Assembly (NCBI GenBank): GCA_016199745.1
Contig: JACQFZ010000051.1
Location: 32,678 to 96,677, forward strand
DNA length: 64,000 nt
Direction of reading: 5' to 3'
From: Gammaproteobacteria bacterium
GTDB taxonomy: Bacteria > Pseudomonadota > Gammaproteobacteria > Acidiferrobacterales > Sulfurifustaceae
Shown: one piece after another, positions 47,497 through 56,871 of the stretch
How positions within the stretch are numbered: the first letter of the stretch is position 1
Layout of the letters: each line of letters starts with the position of its first letter
Position numbers and translations under genes: made by a program
The notes under the pieces: model-generated
What the model was told of the DNA's origin: nothing
Seen by the model: the letters and a program-made list of their open reading frames with translations, nothing else
The model's database searches: none

Positions 47497-48558
47497 CTAG
47501 CTCGACTTCTCCGACACTCCCGCTTCCGCGAACGTTGCCATCTCGTTGTGCAGCGCACACGCCATTCGTAATAACGGCACCGTCGCCGCCGCACCGCTGC
47601 CTTCGCCGAGACGCATGCCAAGGTCGAGCAGCGGTTGCGCGCTGAGTGCGGACAACATACGGCGGTGGCCGGGTTCCGCCGACGCGTGCGAGTACAGCAA
47701 CCAGTTCTCGACGCCCGGGCGCAAGCGCACGGCGACGAGGGCGGCGGCGCTGGTGATGAATCCATCGACCAGCACTGGCAGGCCCATTTGCGCGCAGGCG
47801 ATGTAACTGCCGGCGAGGGCGGCGATTTCGAAGCCACCGACGCGGCGTAGGACTTCGAGCGGCGAGTGAAGGTGACTCTTGTGGAAATCGAGCGCGCGCC
47901 GAATGACTTGGGCTTTGTGGCTGACACCTTCGGCGTTAAGGCCGGTGCCGGGGCCGACGAGTTGATCCGGCGCGGCGTCGAGCAGCGCGCAGGCTAGTGC
48001 TGTCGCCGCAGTTGTGTTGGCGATGCCCATCTCGCCGCCGACGAACAACTGCGCCGACGCTAAGTGCGCACGTTCGGCGGCATGGCGGCCAGCATGCAGT
48101 GCACACGCCAGTTGATGCTCGGTCATCGCCGGTTCGCGCGCGAAGTTGGCGGTGCCGGCACCGAGGTTGTAACTCTTGACGCCATCGAGCGCCCCCGGAT
48201 CGTTAACGGTGCCGAGGTTAATGACTTCAAGCGACGCGCCGAGCGTGCGGGCAAGCACGCTAATAGCGGCGCCACCGCGGGCGAAGTTGCGTACCATTTC
48301 GCCGGTGACCGCTTGCGGAAACGCCGATACGCCTTCGGCGGCGATGCCGTGATCGCCGGCAAACACGGTGATATGCACGCGGTCTACCGCCGGGCGACTG
48401 ACGCCTTGCAGCGTCGCCAAGCGAATCGCCAGTGTTTCCAGGCGCCCGAGTGCGCCCGGCGGCTTGGTCAATATCTGCTGTCGGGCCTCGGCCTCGCGGC
48501 GGGCGGCGTCGTGGTGGTTAGCGGCCGGTACGTTCAGCCAATCGATCGTTTGTGTCAC
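47497..48558 (-). CDS. cobT: Nicotinate-nucleotide--dimethylbenzimidazole phosphoribosyltransferase
   Basis: Makes alpha-ribazole phosphate from dimethylbenzimidazole and nicotinate mononucleotide. Motifs [36 protein letters not shown] and the C-terminal catalytic Glu in RLGEGSGAA are clear. The start is GTG 48558, overlapping the cobU stop (GTGA); the frame open to 49167 is an accident of GC-rich DNA. Length is 353 aa. The ligand precursor is made by bluB in the same operon. Confidence 0.95.
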   Translation of the reverse strand: MTQTIDWLNVPAANHHDAARREAEARQQILTKPPGALGRLETLAIRLATLQGVSRPAVDRVHITVFAGDHGIAAEGVSAFPQAVTGEMVRNFARGGAAISVLARTLGASLEVINLGTVNDPGALDGVKSYNLGAGTANFAREPAMTEHQLACALHAGRHAAERAHLASAQLFVGGEMGIANTTAATALACALLDAAPDQLVGPGTGLNAEGVSHKAQVIRRALDFHKSHLHSPLEVLRRVGGFEIAALAGSYIACAQMGLPVLVDGFITSAAALVAVRLRPGVENWLLYSHASAEPGHRRMLSALSAQPLLDLGMRLGEGSGAAATVPLLRMACALHNEMATFAEAGVSEKSS

Positions 48559-49076
48559 AGTGGTTCCCCTTTGAGAATCATCGGTAGTCCGGCGACGACG
48601 AGCACGACGCGATCGCAGGACTGGGCCAAATCTTGATGCAAGTATCCGGCTTCGTCGCAGAAGCGACGAGTCAGTTCGCCGAGCGGCGTGATGCCGAGAT
48701 TGGTTTCGTTGCTCACCATAATAATTTCGCCGGGCAACCCGGCGACGGCGGCGAGCATGGCGTTGCGTTCGCGCGCGAAGCCGGTGTCGTCGGCGGCGAC
48801 CAGCCAATTGGTGAGCCACAGTGTTAGGCAGTCGACCAGCAGGCAACGATCCGGCGCGGCATGCGCGCGGAGTGCCGCTGCCAGCGCGCGTGGTTCTTCC
48901 ACCAGCCCCCAGTCCGTCGGCCGGCGGGCGCGATGCGCGGCAATACGTACGCTCATCTCGCCGTCGCCGACGGTTGCGGTCGCGATATACGTCACCGGTA
49001 AACCACTTTTCAGTGCCAACATTTCCGCCAATCGGCTTTTGCCGGAACGGACACCACCGAGGATCAGGTTCTTCAT
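48555..49076 (-). CDS. cobU: Adenosylcobinamide kinase / adenosylcobinamide-phosphate guanylyltransferase
   Basis: Bifunctional enzyme that activates adenosylcobinamide to its GDP form. The P-loop is [14 protein letters not shown]; the guanylylated His lies in [10 protein letters not shown]. The C-terminal [23 protein letters not shown] is family-typical. Length is 173 aa. It overlaps cobT by four bases and is separated from cobQ by 97 bases containing a repeat. Confidence 0.95.
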   Translation of the reverse strand: MKNLILGGVRSGKSRLAEMLALKSGLPVTYIATATVGDGEMSVRIAAHRARRPTDWGLVEEPRALAAALRAHAAPDRCLLVDCLTLWLTNWLVAADDTGFARERNAMLAAVAGLPGEIIMVSNETNLGITPLGELTRRFCDEAGYLHQDLAQSCDRVVLVVAGLPMILKGEPL

Positions 49077-49109
49077 CTGCTAGTGTTCCGCTCGCTGCAT
49101 AATCGAGCG

Positions 49110-49149
49110 TCTCCCTCCCCCCTCGCGGGGGAGGGAACAAGGGAGAGGG
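49110..49149. repeat. GC-rich repeat between cobQ and cobU
   Basis: A copy of the same family as the DUF559 flanks: CTCCCTCCCCCCTCGCGGGG, then GAGGGAACAAGGGAGAGGGGG. It faces the inverted copy that starts at 49178, with only about 25 bases between them. Confidence 0.8.
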
Positions 49150-49173
49150 GGAAAATATCTGAACCACATATGA

Positions 49174-50754
49174 TCACCCCTCTCCCCTGGCCCCTCTCCC
49201 GGTCGCTCCTGCGCATCCTGCGCCCGCGACATTCGCGCCTCCATGCGCAGCACAAGGGGAGAGGGGAATGGCTGCGGTTGCCGTTTCTCCCGGAGACAGA
49301 TCCAGGAGTTTTAGTAGCGATGTCGTATCGAGGTGCTGCGCGACCGCATCCGCCAAACGATCGATACCGGCCTCGCGCAATTGTTGATAGTCCGGCGTTT
49401 GCGGTGCACGGAGTCCGGCCCATGCCAGCAGCATGTTCAACGCGTCGGTCGATTCGAACAGGCCGTGCAAGTAGGTACCGATAATTTGCCCATCGTCGCT
49501 GATGGCGCCGTCGTCGCGCTGCTCGAGCTTAATCGCCGGTCGTTGCAGCGCATTGCCGTGAGTCACGCCGGCATGAATTTCGTATCCGCTGATGGCGCTG
49601 TCGTCGAGCGTCAAGCGGCCGCGAACATTTCGCAGTTGCTTCTCCTGCTCCAGCGTCGTCTCCATATCCAGTAAACCGAGGCCCGGACTACTGCCGGCAT
49701 CGCCTTCGACGGCGTAAGGATCGCGAATCGCTTTGCCCAGCATCTGGAAGCCACCGCATACGCCGATCACTTTGCCGCCGTAACGCAAATGCCGGGCGAT
49801 GGCCGCTTCCCAACCTTGTTCGCGCAGCCACGCGAGATCGCCGCGCACGGATTTCGAGCCGGGCAGGACAATAAGATCGGCCGGTGGAATCGATTCGCGC
49901 GGACCGATGAAACGAAAGTCGACTTGCGGATGCAGCCGCAGCGGATCGAAGTCGGTGTGGTTGCTGATACGCGGCATCACCGGAACGATGACGCGTAGAC
50001 GCTGACCGTCGGCGCTACCGTGCGTGGCCGCTCGCGGCAACGCGTCTTCCGCTTCCAGATGTAGTCCTTGCAGGTACGGCAACACGCCGAATACCGGTTT
50101 GCCGGTGTGTGCTTCGAGCCAGTCGAGTCCCGGCTGCAGCAAGGCGATATCGCCGCGGAAGCGATTGATGACGAAACCGGCCACGCGTTTTTGTTCGTTC
50201 TCGCTCAGCAAGGCGAGTGTTCCGACCAAGTGCGCGAACACACCGCCGCGATCGATGTCGGCGACCAGGATCACCGGACAGTCGATGGCTTCGGCGAAAC
50301 CCATGTTCGCGATATCGTTCGCGCGCAGATTGATCTCGGCCGGCGAACCCGCGCCTTCGACGATGATGCGCTCGTAGTGCGTCGTTAAACGCGCGTGCGA
50401 TTCAAGCACTGCCTGGCGCGCGGTACGTTTGTAGTCGTGATAAGCCACCGCATCCATGTTGCCGATCGCACGGCCGTGGATGATCACTTGCGCACCGATG
50501 TCGGTGTTGGGCTTGAGCAGCACTGGATTCATGTCGGTATGCGGCGCTAGGCCGCAAGCTTGCGCCTGTACCGCTTGTGCGCGGCCGATCTCGCCGCCGT
50601 CGCTAGTGACGGCGCTGTTCAGCGCCATGTTCTGCGGCTTGAACGGTGCGACGCGCACACCGCGACGCCGCAGCCAGCGGCACAAGCCGGTGACCAGCGT
50701 GCTTTTGCCGGCATCGGAAGTTGTGCCTTGCACCATCAACGTGTGCGCGTTCAT
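49174..50754 (-). CDS. cobQ: Cobyric acid synthase
   Basis: Amidates four side chains of adenosylcobyrinic a,c-diamide using glutamine and ATP. The N-terminal ATP-binding region starts [19 protein letters not shown] and includes [10 protein letters not shown]. The glutamine amidotransferase domain has the nucleophile Cys in [12 protein letters not shown] and the catalytic His in [13 protein letters not shown] 50754 is the family start; the frame open to 51099 is not used. The last 20 or so residues after [14 protein letters not shown] come from an inserted repeat. The protein is 526 aa, slightly overlong for that reason. Confidence 0.94.
   Translation of the reverse strand: MNAHTLMVQGTTSDAGKSTLVTGLCRWLRRRGVRVAPFKPQNMALNSAVTSDGGEIGRAQAVQAQACGLAPHTDMNPVLLKPNTDIGAQVIIHGRAIGNMDAVAYHDYKRTARQAVLESHARLTTHYERIIVEGAGSPAEINLRANDIANMGFAEAIDCPVILVADIDRGGVFAHLVGTLALLSENEQKRVAGFVINRFRGDIALLQPGLDWLEAHTGKPVFGVLPYLQGLHLEAEDALPRAATHGSADGQRLRVIVPVMPRISNHTDFDPLRLHPQVDFRFIGPRESIPPADLIVLPGSKSVRGDLAWLREQGWEAAIARHLRYGGKVIGVCGGFQMLGKAIRDPYAVEGDAGSSPGLGLLDMETTLEQEKQLRNVRGRLTLDDSAISGYEIHAGVTHGNALQRPAIKLEQRDDGAISDDGQIIGTYLHGLFESTDALNMLLAWAGLRAPQTPDYQQLREAGIDRLADAVAQHLDTTSLLKLLDLSPGETATAAIPLSPCAAHGGANVAGAGCAGATGRGARGEG
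49178..49267. repeat. GC-rich repeat overlapping the 3' end of cobQ
   Basis: CCCCTCTCCCCTGGCCCCTC at the left and AAGGGGAGAGGGG at the right are inverted ends of a 90-base element. It encodes the last residues of the cobQ frame, a Gly/Ala/Arg-rich tail not found in CobQ proteins. Confidence 0.75.
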
Positions 50755-51794
50755 GTACCGGTACCGGTCAAATGGCGGGGGGAAATATCGGCGAGCGCCT
50801 GGTCGAGTCGGACCCAATCGGCTTCTGTGCCGGGCAGTCCGAAGCGCAGGCTCGCCGGTTGCTCGAACAGGCGCGTGAGAATGCCGCGCTGTGCAAAGGC
50901 ATCGTGCAGTTCCGCGGCACGTGCTGTCGGCAGCCATTGAAACAGCGCGCAACCGCCGGCCGGTGTCAGTGCGTGGCGTTGCAACAGTGCGGTTAGCCGT
51001 TGCTGCGAAAGCACGAGTTGTCGGCGGGTTTGCTCGTGCCAGCTGCGATCGTTGAGTGCGCGCGTCGCTATCCAGCGCGACGGTGCCGGCACTGTCCACG
51101 GACCGAGTTGTGTTTTCAGTTTGTCGAGCAATGCCGCTTCGGCGCTAACAAAACCGACGCGCGCACCGGCAAGGCCAAAAAACTTACCGAGCGAACGCAG
51201 CACAACAAGACCCGCTTGCGCGCACAACGGCGTAAGACTTTGCTCGGGCGTTGCATCGATGAAGGCTTCATCGACGATCAGCCAGCCGCCGCCGGCGGCG
51301 AGGTGGCGATGGCAGGTCAATAATTGTTCACGAGCGAAACGCGCGCCGGTAGGATTGTTCGGTTGGACGAGCAGCAATACATCGAGCGAGTTAATCGTCT
51401 GTGTGGCAACTTCTTCAGCGCTTATCGGTATTACCTCATGACCGGCGCGGCGCCACGCGTGCGCATGCTCGGCATAACTCGGCGCCAGTACGCCGATACG
51501 CGAACGCGCTCGTAGTAACGGCAATGCTTGGATCGCCGCCTGCGATCCGGCGACAGGCAATAGGCTGTCGGTTCCGTAGTAGGCGCGTGCTGCGGGTTCG
51601 AGCTCGTCGTCATCCTCCGGTAGCCGCGCCCACAGCGACGACGGTAACAACGGTATCGGCCAACCGTTAGGATTGATACCGGTCGAGAGGTCGAGCCAAT
51701 CGGCCAGCGGGATACGGTATTGCGCCGCTGCCGCGCGTAGGCGACCGCCATGCGGCAACAGTTGAGTTGTGTTAGCGGAGGAAGCGTTCGACAA
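50751..51794 (-). CDS. cobD: L-threonine-O-3-phosphate decarboxylase (CobD-type, PLP)
   Basis: PLP enzyme of the aspartate aminotransferase fold that makes aminopropanol phosphate for the nucleotide loop. [30 protein letters not shown] is the family N-terminus in outline; [12 protein letters not shown] and the PLP lysine in [15 protein letters not shown] are clear. TTG at 51794 is chosen because GGAGGAA lies eight bases before it; TTG at 51812 is also in frame. Length is 347 aa. It overlaps cbiB by 23 bases and cobQ by four. Confidence 0.9.
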   Translation of the reverse strand: MSNASSANTTQLLPHGGRLRAAAAQYRIPLADWLDLSTGINPNGWPIPLLPSSLWARLPEDDDELEPAARAYYGTDSLLPVAGSQAAIQALPLLRARSRIGVLAPSYAEHAHAWRRAGHEVIPISAEEVATQTINSLDVLLLVQPNNPTGARFAREQLLTCHRHLAAGGGWLIVDEAFIDATPEQSLTPLCAQAGLVVLRSLGKFFGLAGARVGFVSAEAALLDKLKTQLGPWTVPAPSRWIATRALNDRSWHEQTRRQLVLSQQRLTALLQRHALTPAGGCALFQWLPTARAAELHDAFAQRGILTRLFEQPASLRFGLPGTEADWVRLDQALADISPRHLTGTGT

Positions 51795-52680
51795 GCAGTA
51801 TTCCTCCGGCAAGCACGGCCAGCCATATCAACAGACTGCGATGGATTAGACGTAGTGCGCGGCCGATGTCGTTGGCGTCGGGTGCACGTCCGGCACCGAG
51901 CGGCGGGCGTGTCTCAAGTTTGCCGCGGTACCACGCCGGTCCGCCGAGCGCGAGTCCCAAGCTGCCGGCACCAGCGGCCATTACCGGTCCGGCATTGGGA
52001 CTCTTCCAAGAGCGTGCTTGCGCGCGCCAGCAACGTAGGGCATTGCGCGTTTGACCGGCGATGGCATAGCTCAACGCGGTCAAACGCGCCGGAATAAAGT
52101 TGAGCACATCGTCGAAGCGCGCCGCCGCCCAGCCGAACCGACGGTAACGGTCGTTACGATAACCCCACATCGCATCGAGCGTGTTCGCCAGACGGAAAAC
52201 GACCGCGCCCGGTGCGCCGACGATGGCAAACCAAAAGATCGCGCCGAAGATGGCATCGTTGCCATTCTCCAGCACCGATTCAACCGCAGCTTTAGCGACA
52301 TCGTTGGATTCCATCGGCGCGGTATCACGACTTACCACGCGACCGACGCGCTCGCGTGCCTGCGCCAAGTCACCGTCGCGCAGCGCGACGCCCACAGGCC
52401 GCGTGTGCTCGCCGAGGCTGCGCCAGCCGATGGCAAGATACAAAATCACAGCGTCGAGCACCGCGGCGATTGGCGTAAATTGTGTCAATGCCGAAATAGC
52501 GGCGAACGGGAGCAGCAATAACAGCACAGCTACCACACCGCGCCCCTTGGAATTACCGTAGCAACCGCGCTCGACGATGTTTGCCAGTCGACCGAATCCG
52601 ATCAATGGATGGAAGCGCCGCGGTTCGCCGAGCAGCAGGTCGAGCGTCAATGCGGCAACGATGGCGAGTAGCGTTAGCAT
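51772..52680 (-). CDS. cbiB: Adenosylcobinamide-phosphate synthase
   Basis: Inner-membrane enzyme that attaches aminopropanol (phosphate) to adenosylcobyric acid. The N-terminal LTLDLLLGEPRRFHPLIGFGRL and the central SRDTAPMESNDVAKAAVESVLENGNDAIFGAIFW region (in outline) are diagnostic, with several hydrophobic helices. ATG 52680 overlaps the bluB stop codon (TAATG). Length is 302 aa. Its product cofactor precursor comes from the adjacent cobD gene. Confidence 0.94.
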   Translation of the reverse strand: MLTLLAIVAALTLDLLLGEPRRFHPLIGFGRLANIVERGCYGNSKGRGVVAVLLLLLPFAAISALTQFTPIAAVLDAVILYLAIGWRSLGEHTRPVGVALRDGDLAQARERVGRVVSRDTAPMESNDVAKAAVESVLENGNDAIFGAIFWFAIVGAPGAVVFRLANTLDAMWGYRNDRYRRFGWAAARFDDVLNFIPARLTALSYAIAGQTRNALRCWRAQARSWKSPNAGPVMAAGAGSLGLALGGPAWYRGKLETRPPLGAGRAPDANDIGRALRLIHRSLLIWLAVLAGGILLVERFLR

Positions 52681-53336
52681 TACTCGCTGGCATTCCAAGT
52701 ATTGTCGTACAGCATTTCTTCCAGTGGTTTAGCGCGCGTCCAGTTTTCGAGTTCCAACATCGGTGCCGGATAGAACGCATCAACTTGACCGAGGCAAAGC
52801 ACGGCAATCGGTTTGGCACCGCTCGGCATTTGTAGTAAGCGGGCGAGGGCGACCGGATCGAACAGCGACACCCAGCCCATGCCGATGCTTTCGGCACGAG
52901 CCGCGAGCCACAAGTTTTGAATGGCGCAGGCGACCGACGCCAAGTCCATCTCCGGTAACGTGCGTCGGCCGAACACATGCTGTTCGCGTTTATCGCACAA
53001 CGCGGCGACCAACAGCACACCGCAGTCGAGAATGCCTTCGACCTTGAGTCGCATGAACTCAGCGTTGCGCTCGCCGAGCGCTTTTGCGGTTTCTTGGCGT
53101 TCGGCGTCGACCAGCGCATGAATGTCGCGGCGCAACGCCGCATCGGTAATGCGTAAAAAGCGCCAGGGTTGCATTAGCCCGACGCTGGGTGCGCGATGGG
53201 CGGCGGCGAGTAGGCGTTGCAAGGTGGCGTCGTCGATCGGTCCGCGCCGAAAGTGGCGCATGTCGCGGCGCTCGGCGATGACTCGATAGACGGCGGCGCG
53301 CTCGGCGTCGCTAAAATCCTGTGTGGGGTCTTTCAT
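52680..53336 (-). CDS. bluB: 5,6-dimethylbenzimidazole synthase
   Basis: Flavin-destroying, oxygen-dependent enzyme that turns FMNH2 into dimethylbenzimidazole, the lower ligand of cobalamin. The nitroreductase fold shows ERRDMRHFRRGPIDD, AAHRAPSVGLMQPWRFLRI and AESIGMGWVSLFDP, all typical of BluB. Length is 218 aa. It is the first gene of the cob operon, about 165 bases downstream of the riboswitch B12 box. Its presence predicts aerobic synthesis of true cobalamin rather than a pseudocobalamin. Confidence 0.95.
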   Translation of the reverse strand: MKDPTQDFSDAERAAVYRVIAERRDMRHFRRGPIDDATLQRLLAAAHRAPSVGLMQPWRFLRITDAALRRDIHALVDAERQETAKALGERNAEFMRLKVEGILDCGVLLVAALCDKREQHVFGRRTLPEMDLASVACAIQNLWLAARAESIGMGWVSLFDPVALARLLQMPSGAKPIAVLCLGQVDAFYPAPMLELENWTRAKPLEEMLYDNTWNASE

Positions 53337-53499
53337 GGGGCGAACAGTGTAGCGGTTGCCCGGGGGTCCGAGGAACGCCGTGGTATAGATAGATATCGCC
53401 AGGTCGCCGGGTGGCTAATCGGGCAGGCGAACGCAGAACGGCAGAGGGTATAAATGCTTATCTCCGCGCCGCCCACCGCGGCATCATATATATAGGATC

Positions 53500-53680
53500 G
53501 AGCAGCAGGCCGGTCTCCGGGCTCGCGATAGACGGGCCGCCTTCCCATCCCGTCGGAGTGACGAAACAGTGGCACATGGTCCGTGTCGACTCGCTTACCG
53601 TTGCGGGGGCAGCGCCGGCTTTGTAAAGACGCACCGGCTTCCCGTTTCATTCCCGGATAGAATCCGGGAACACCTGCAGC
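53500..53680 (-). promoter_or_regulatory. Cobalamin riboswitch
   Basis: On the minus strand the conserved blocks appear in order: AACGGGAAGCCGGTG, GCTGCCCCCGCAACGGTAAG, GCCACTG, GGGAAGGC, and the B12 box GCGAGCCCGGAGACCGGCCT (53504-53525). It lies in the leader of the cob operon and would lower expression when adenosylcobalamin is plentiful. No gene is seen in 53337-53749. The sequence between the B12 box and bluB holds a GC-rich hairpin (CCGCGG...GGCGGCGCGG) that may belong to the expression platform. Confidence 0.93.
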
Positions 53681-53749
53681 ACCAATGAATAGCGCGGGCA
53701 TACTAGGGTTGCCAAAAACGGGTGTCAACGCCCCCGATGGTCGAGAGCC

Positions 53750-55798
53750 ATGAATAGGAAAGAGCGAAGAGAGCAGCAGGCAAGACTGAAACGGGTGGCG
53801 CCCGCCGGTGCGCCGTCGACCTTACAGGAAATATTCGCCGTTGCCGCCGAGCAATTTCAACGGGGACACTATGCCGCCGCCGAGGAAGGCTTCCGGCGGG
53901 CATCCGAATTGGCGCCGCAGAGCGCTGCCGTCGCTTACAACTTGGGGCAAGTACTGCATTTGCGCGGTGCGCGCGATGAGTCGGTCGTGCATTACCGTCG
54001 TGCGCTGGCGCTTAAACCTGATCAGGCCGAAATCTGGTTCAACCTCGGCAATGTGTTACGCGAACAGGGTAATGCTGCCGAGGCGATCGACGCCTACCGT
54101 CGTGTGGTGGGTCTCAAGCCGAGTTGGGCGGAAGCGCTCAATAATTTAGGCAACTTGCTGGTATCGCAAGGAAAGTTGCAGGAGGCCCTACCGGTCTACA
54201 CGCAAGCCGCCCATTTTTCGCCGGCCGACGCCGACCTGCAGCATCGTTTGGGTGTGCTCTTGAATCTCGCCGGCAACGCGGATTCGGCCGAGCAGGCATT
54301 CCGGCGCGCTATCGAAATTAATCAGGGTCACGCCGAGGCGTGGGGCGATTTGGGTCGGATAATGCTGTTGCAGCAGCGGCATGTCGAGGCAGTCGACGCC
54401 TATCGGCGTTTTATGACGATGCGACCGGATGATATCGAAGCACAAAATAATTTGGGGGTGGCGCTCGATCGGCTAGGTCGATGGTCTGAGGCGGAGGCGG
54501 CATTTCGTATCGCTCTGTCGTTACGCAGTGATTATGCCGAGGCGTATTCGAACTTAGGCAATTGTTTGGCCAGCCAAGAGCGCATGGTGGAGGCAGAGAC
54601 GGCTTATCACAAGGCGATCGAGTTAAATCCAAATTTCGCGGCGGCGCATAACAATCTAGGGTTGGCATTGGCGGCTAAGGGTCAGCTTGAGGACGCAGAG
54701 GCAGCCTATCGCCAAGCCTTAGCAGTCGATGCCTGCTTTACCGAAGCGTACCGAAATATTGTCACCGGCAAGAAAATTAAATCGCTGGAAAATGACGATG
54801 TTCAGCGAATGCAACGGCTATTGGCAGAGGGTTCGCTAAATGACGTTCAGACGATGCACCTGTGCTTTGCCTTAGGCAAGGCGTACGACGACTGCAATCT
54901 ATACGACAAGGCGTTCGCTTGTTATGAGAAAGCCAATCAGATTAAGCGTCGCTTTACGTTATTCGATATCAATCACTTTCGATCGCATGTCGATCGAATC
55001 ATCGATTTATTTGACGCCGAGTTTTTTGCGCGCAACGTCATTCGCGGATCGAACGACGAAACGCCGGTTTTTATCGTCGGTATGCCACGGTCCGGCACGA
55101 CCCTGATCGAGCAGATTGTGGCCAGCCATCCGCGCGTGTTCGGCGCCGGCGAGTTGATCAAGATCGGTGATCTTATTCATCAACTGGAAAACCCACCGGG
55201 CAGGGCACCACGAAACTATCCCGAGTTCGTCTCGGAATGGAGTGCGGATGAAGTTAGATCGACGGCAAGCGAGTATGTGCATCGTTTAACGCGCGATGTA
55301 ACGAGCCCGGACATTCTCCGCGTGACGGATAAAATGCCGTTTAATTTTATCCATCTGGGATTGATTGCTTTACTCTTTCCCAACGCAAAAATTATCCATT
55401 GTCGGCGGCATCCGTTGGATACCTGCCTATCTAATTTCTTTCAGTATTTTCCGAAAGGTGCGGATTACGCTTACCGTCTTGAAGAGACCGGGCTGTACTT
55501 CAAAGAGTACGAACGGCTGATGCGCCACTGGCAGCAGGTGTTGCCGATCCAACTATTGGATATCGACTATGAAACGGTAATTTCTGATGTGGAGATCGAA
55601 GCGAGGCGGTTGATCGACTATCTGCAACTGCCGTGGGACGAGGCGTGTTTGCAGTTTTATAAACTAGAGCGATCGGTTAGAACGCTCAGTATTTGGCAAG
55701 TGCGCCAACCTATCTATACGCAGTCGAAGCAGCGGTGGCGGAATTATCGGCCCCATCTCGAGCCGTTGATAAAAATTATCGGTAGTGACTCGACGTAA
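53750..55798 (+). CDS. TPR-repeat protein with C-terminal sulfotransferase domain
   Basis: The first 345 residues are about nine tandem tetratricopeptide repeats (for example AEIWFNLGNVLREQGNAAEAIDAYRR in outline). The C-terminal part, from about residue 438, is a sulfotransferase with the PAPS 5'-phosphosulfate loop VGMPRSGTTLIEQ (near 443-450) and the 3'-phosphate region HCRRHPLDTCLSNFF. This architecture occurs in many proteobacteria; acceptors are mostly unknown but may be peptides or glycans. No signal peptide is seen, so it is probably cytoplasmic. Length is 682 aa. It is divergent from the cob operon. Confidence 0.9.
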   Translation: MNRKERREQQARLKRVAPAGAPSTLQEIFAVAAEQFQRGHYAAAEEGFRRASELAPQSAAVAYNLGQVLHLRGARDESVVHYRRALALKPDQAEIWFNLGNVLREQGNAAEAIDAYRRVVGLKPSWAEALNNLGNLLVSQGKLQEALPVYTQAAHFSPADADLQHRLGVLLNLAGNADSAEQAFRRAIEINQGHAEAWGDLGRIMLLQQRHVEAVDAYRRFMTMRPDDIEAQNNLGVALDRLGRWSEAEAAFRIALSLRSDYAEAYSNLGNCLASQERMVEAETAYHKAIELNPNFAAAHNNLGLALAAKGQLEDAEAAYRQALAVDACFTEAYRNIVTGKKIKSLENDDVQRMQRLLAEGSLNDVQTMHLCFALGKAYDDCNLYDKAFACYEKANQIKRRFTLFDINHFRSHVDRIIDLFDAEFFARNVIRGSNDETPVFIVGMPRSGTTLIEQIVASHPRVFGAGELIKIGDLIHQLENPPGRAPRNYPEFVSEWSADEVRSTASEYVHRLTRDVTSPDILRVTDKMPFNFIHLGLIALLFPNAKIIHCRRHPLDTCLSNFFQYFPKGADYAYRLEETGLYFKEYERLMRHWQQVLPIQLLDIDYETVISDVEIEARRLIDYLQLPWDEACLQFYKLERSVRTLSIWQVRQPIYTQSKQRWRNYRPHLEPLIKIIGSDST

Positions 55799-55815
55799 TC
55801 AATTTTAATTGGGCG

Positions 55816-55850
55816 AAAAGAAAGGGCACCCAACTCGGGTGCCCTTTCCG
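55816..55850. terminator. Bidirectional terminator between sulfotransferase and porin genes
   Basis: AAAGGGCACCC and GGGTGCCCTTT form an 11-bp stem with a 5-base loop and A-rich/T-rich flanks. Both convergent genes end beside it. Confidence 0.85.
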
Positions 55851-55887
55851 CTTCTAACTGCCAGTTCGAAAATCGTTCTGGAATCGA

Positions 55888-56871
55888 TTAGAAGTTGGTG
55901 CTGAGAGCGATCAAGTACAACGATGTGTCCTCTTGCGCGGTGGCACCATCAGCGACGGTGTAGCTGTCGCTGCGATACTCAAAGTAGGTTCTGGTTTTTT
56001 TGCTGATTTCTTTGTTGACTTGGAACCAGGTTACTTTGTCTTCTTTGAGGTCGGTCGTGCCGTACAGATCTTCATCGTCATCCTTAGCCACGCCATAACC
56101 GATCATGGTGCTCCAGCCGCCACCGAAGGTCAGATTCACGCGGCCGTTGATGGCCTTCTCTTTGTTTGCGCTGTTGTCGTCCGCAATTTCGTAGCCGAGG
56201 TCGAGCGAAACCATGCTGCCAATCTTGACGCTTCCGGCGATACCCGTCGTCGTTACATCTTCAATCACAGGCGACGTATCAGTGGTGCCTTTAATGTTGT
56301 CGTAGCCTAGGCCAACCGCCACCGGGCCTGCGGTGAAAGTGCCACCGAAGGTGTAACGGTCAACAGTGTTGTCGTTGCCGCCGGTGTCAGATTGCACATC
56401 GGCTTCCAAGCTTACCGGACCAAAGCTGTTGCTGTACTTGAAGATGTTGGAAATACGGTCGACGTACGTGGAGAGATACGCGGTACCAACCACTTCCGTC
56501 GGGTCGGTAAACGTGCCGACATTGTTGTAATAAGCGCTCCATTGACGACCGGCGCTGAAGCTACCGAAGCCACCTTTGATACCGATATAGCTGAGGCGCT
56601 GTTGATCGCTGACCGTGGTGTCATCGGCAAGTACTTTGAATTCCATTTTGTAGAATATGCTGGTGCCGCCGCCGAGATCTTCGTCGCCCATGATACCGAA
56701 GCGCGAAAGCGAACCATTAAGGTCGGCAATGGTGTCTGCGTCGCCGCCGGCATCGCTAAACCGCCAGGCCATATCTAAGCGACCATAAAGTGTCGGGCCC
56801 GTATCAGCTTGGGCAAGGGGAACTGCAGCAACGGTTGCTACAGCAAGCGCAATAGCTGTCTTCTTAAACAT
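55888..56871 (-). CDS. Trimeric outer-membrane porin
   Basis: Beta-barrel porin for diffusion of small solutes. The signal peptide MFKKTAIALAVATVAAVPLAQA is followed by the typical proteobacterial porin start DTGPTLYGRLDMAWRF. The middle shows GGGTSIFYKMEF and RLSYIGIKGGFGSFSAGRQW, the latter including the region before constriction loop L3. The protein ends in Phe (LYLIALSTNF), the outer-membrane assembly signature. Length is 327 aa. The upstream DNA is AT-rich, consistent with a strong promoter. Confidence 0.92.
   Translation of the reverse strand: MFKKTAIALAVATVAAVPLAQADTGPTLYGRLDMAWRFSDAGGDADTIADLNGSLSRFGIMGDEDLGGGTSIFYKMEFKVLADDTTVSDQQRLSYIGIKGGFGSFSAGRQWSAYYNNVGTFTDPTEVVGTAYLSTYVDRISNIFKYSNSFGPVSLEADVQSDTGGNDNTVDRYTFGGTFTAGPVAVGLGYDNIKGTTDTSPVIEDVTTTGIAGSVKIGSMVSLDLGYEIADDNSANKEKAINGRVNLTFGGGWSTMIGYGVAKDDDEDLYGTTDLKEDKVTWFQVNKEISKKTRTYFEYRSDSYTVADGATAQEDTSLYLIALSTNF

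Noticed and set aside
47451..47927. Extension of the DUF559-cobC frame upstream of the right repeat
   Set aside because: The sequence is antisense-like, Arg/Ser-rich shadow of cobT with no domain similarity.
48559..49167. Extension of cobT to a 556-aa protein
   Set aside because: The extra residues are an Arg-rich shadow of cobU; cobT starts at the GTG overlapping the cobU stop.
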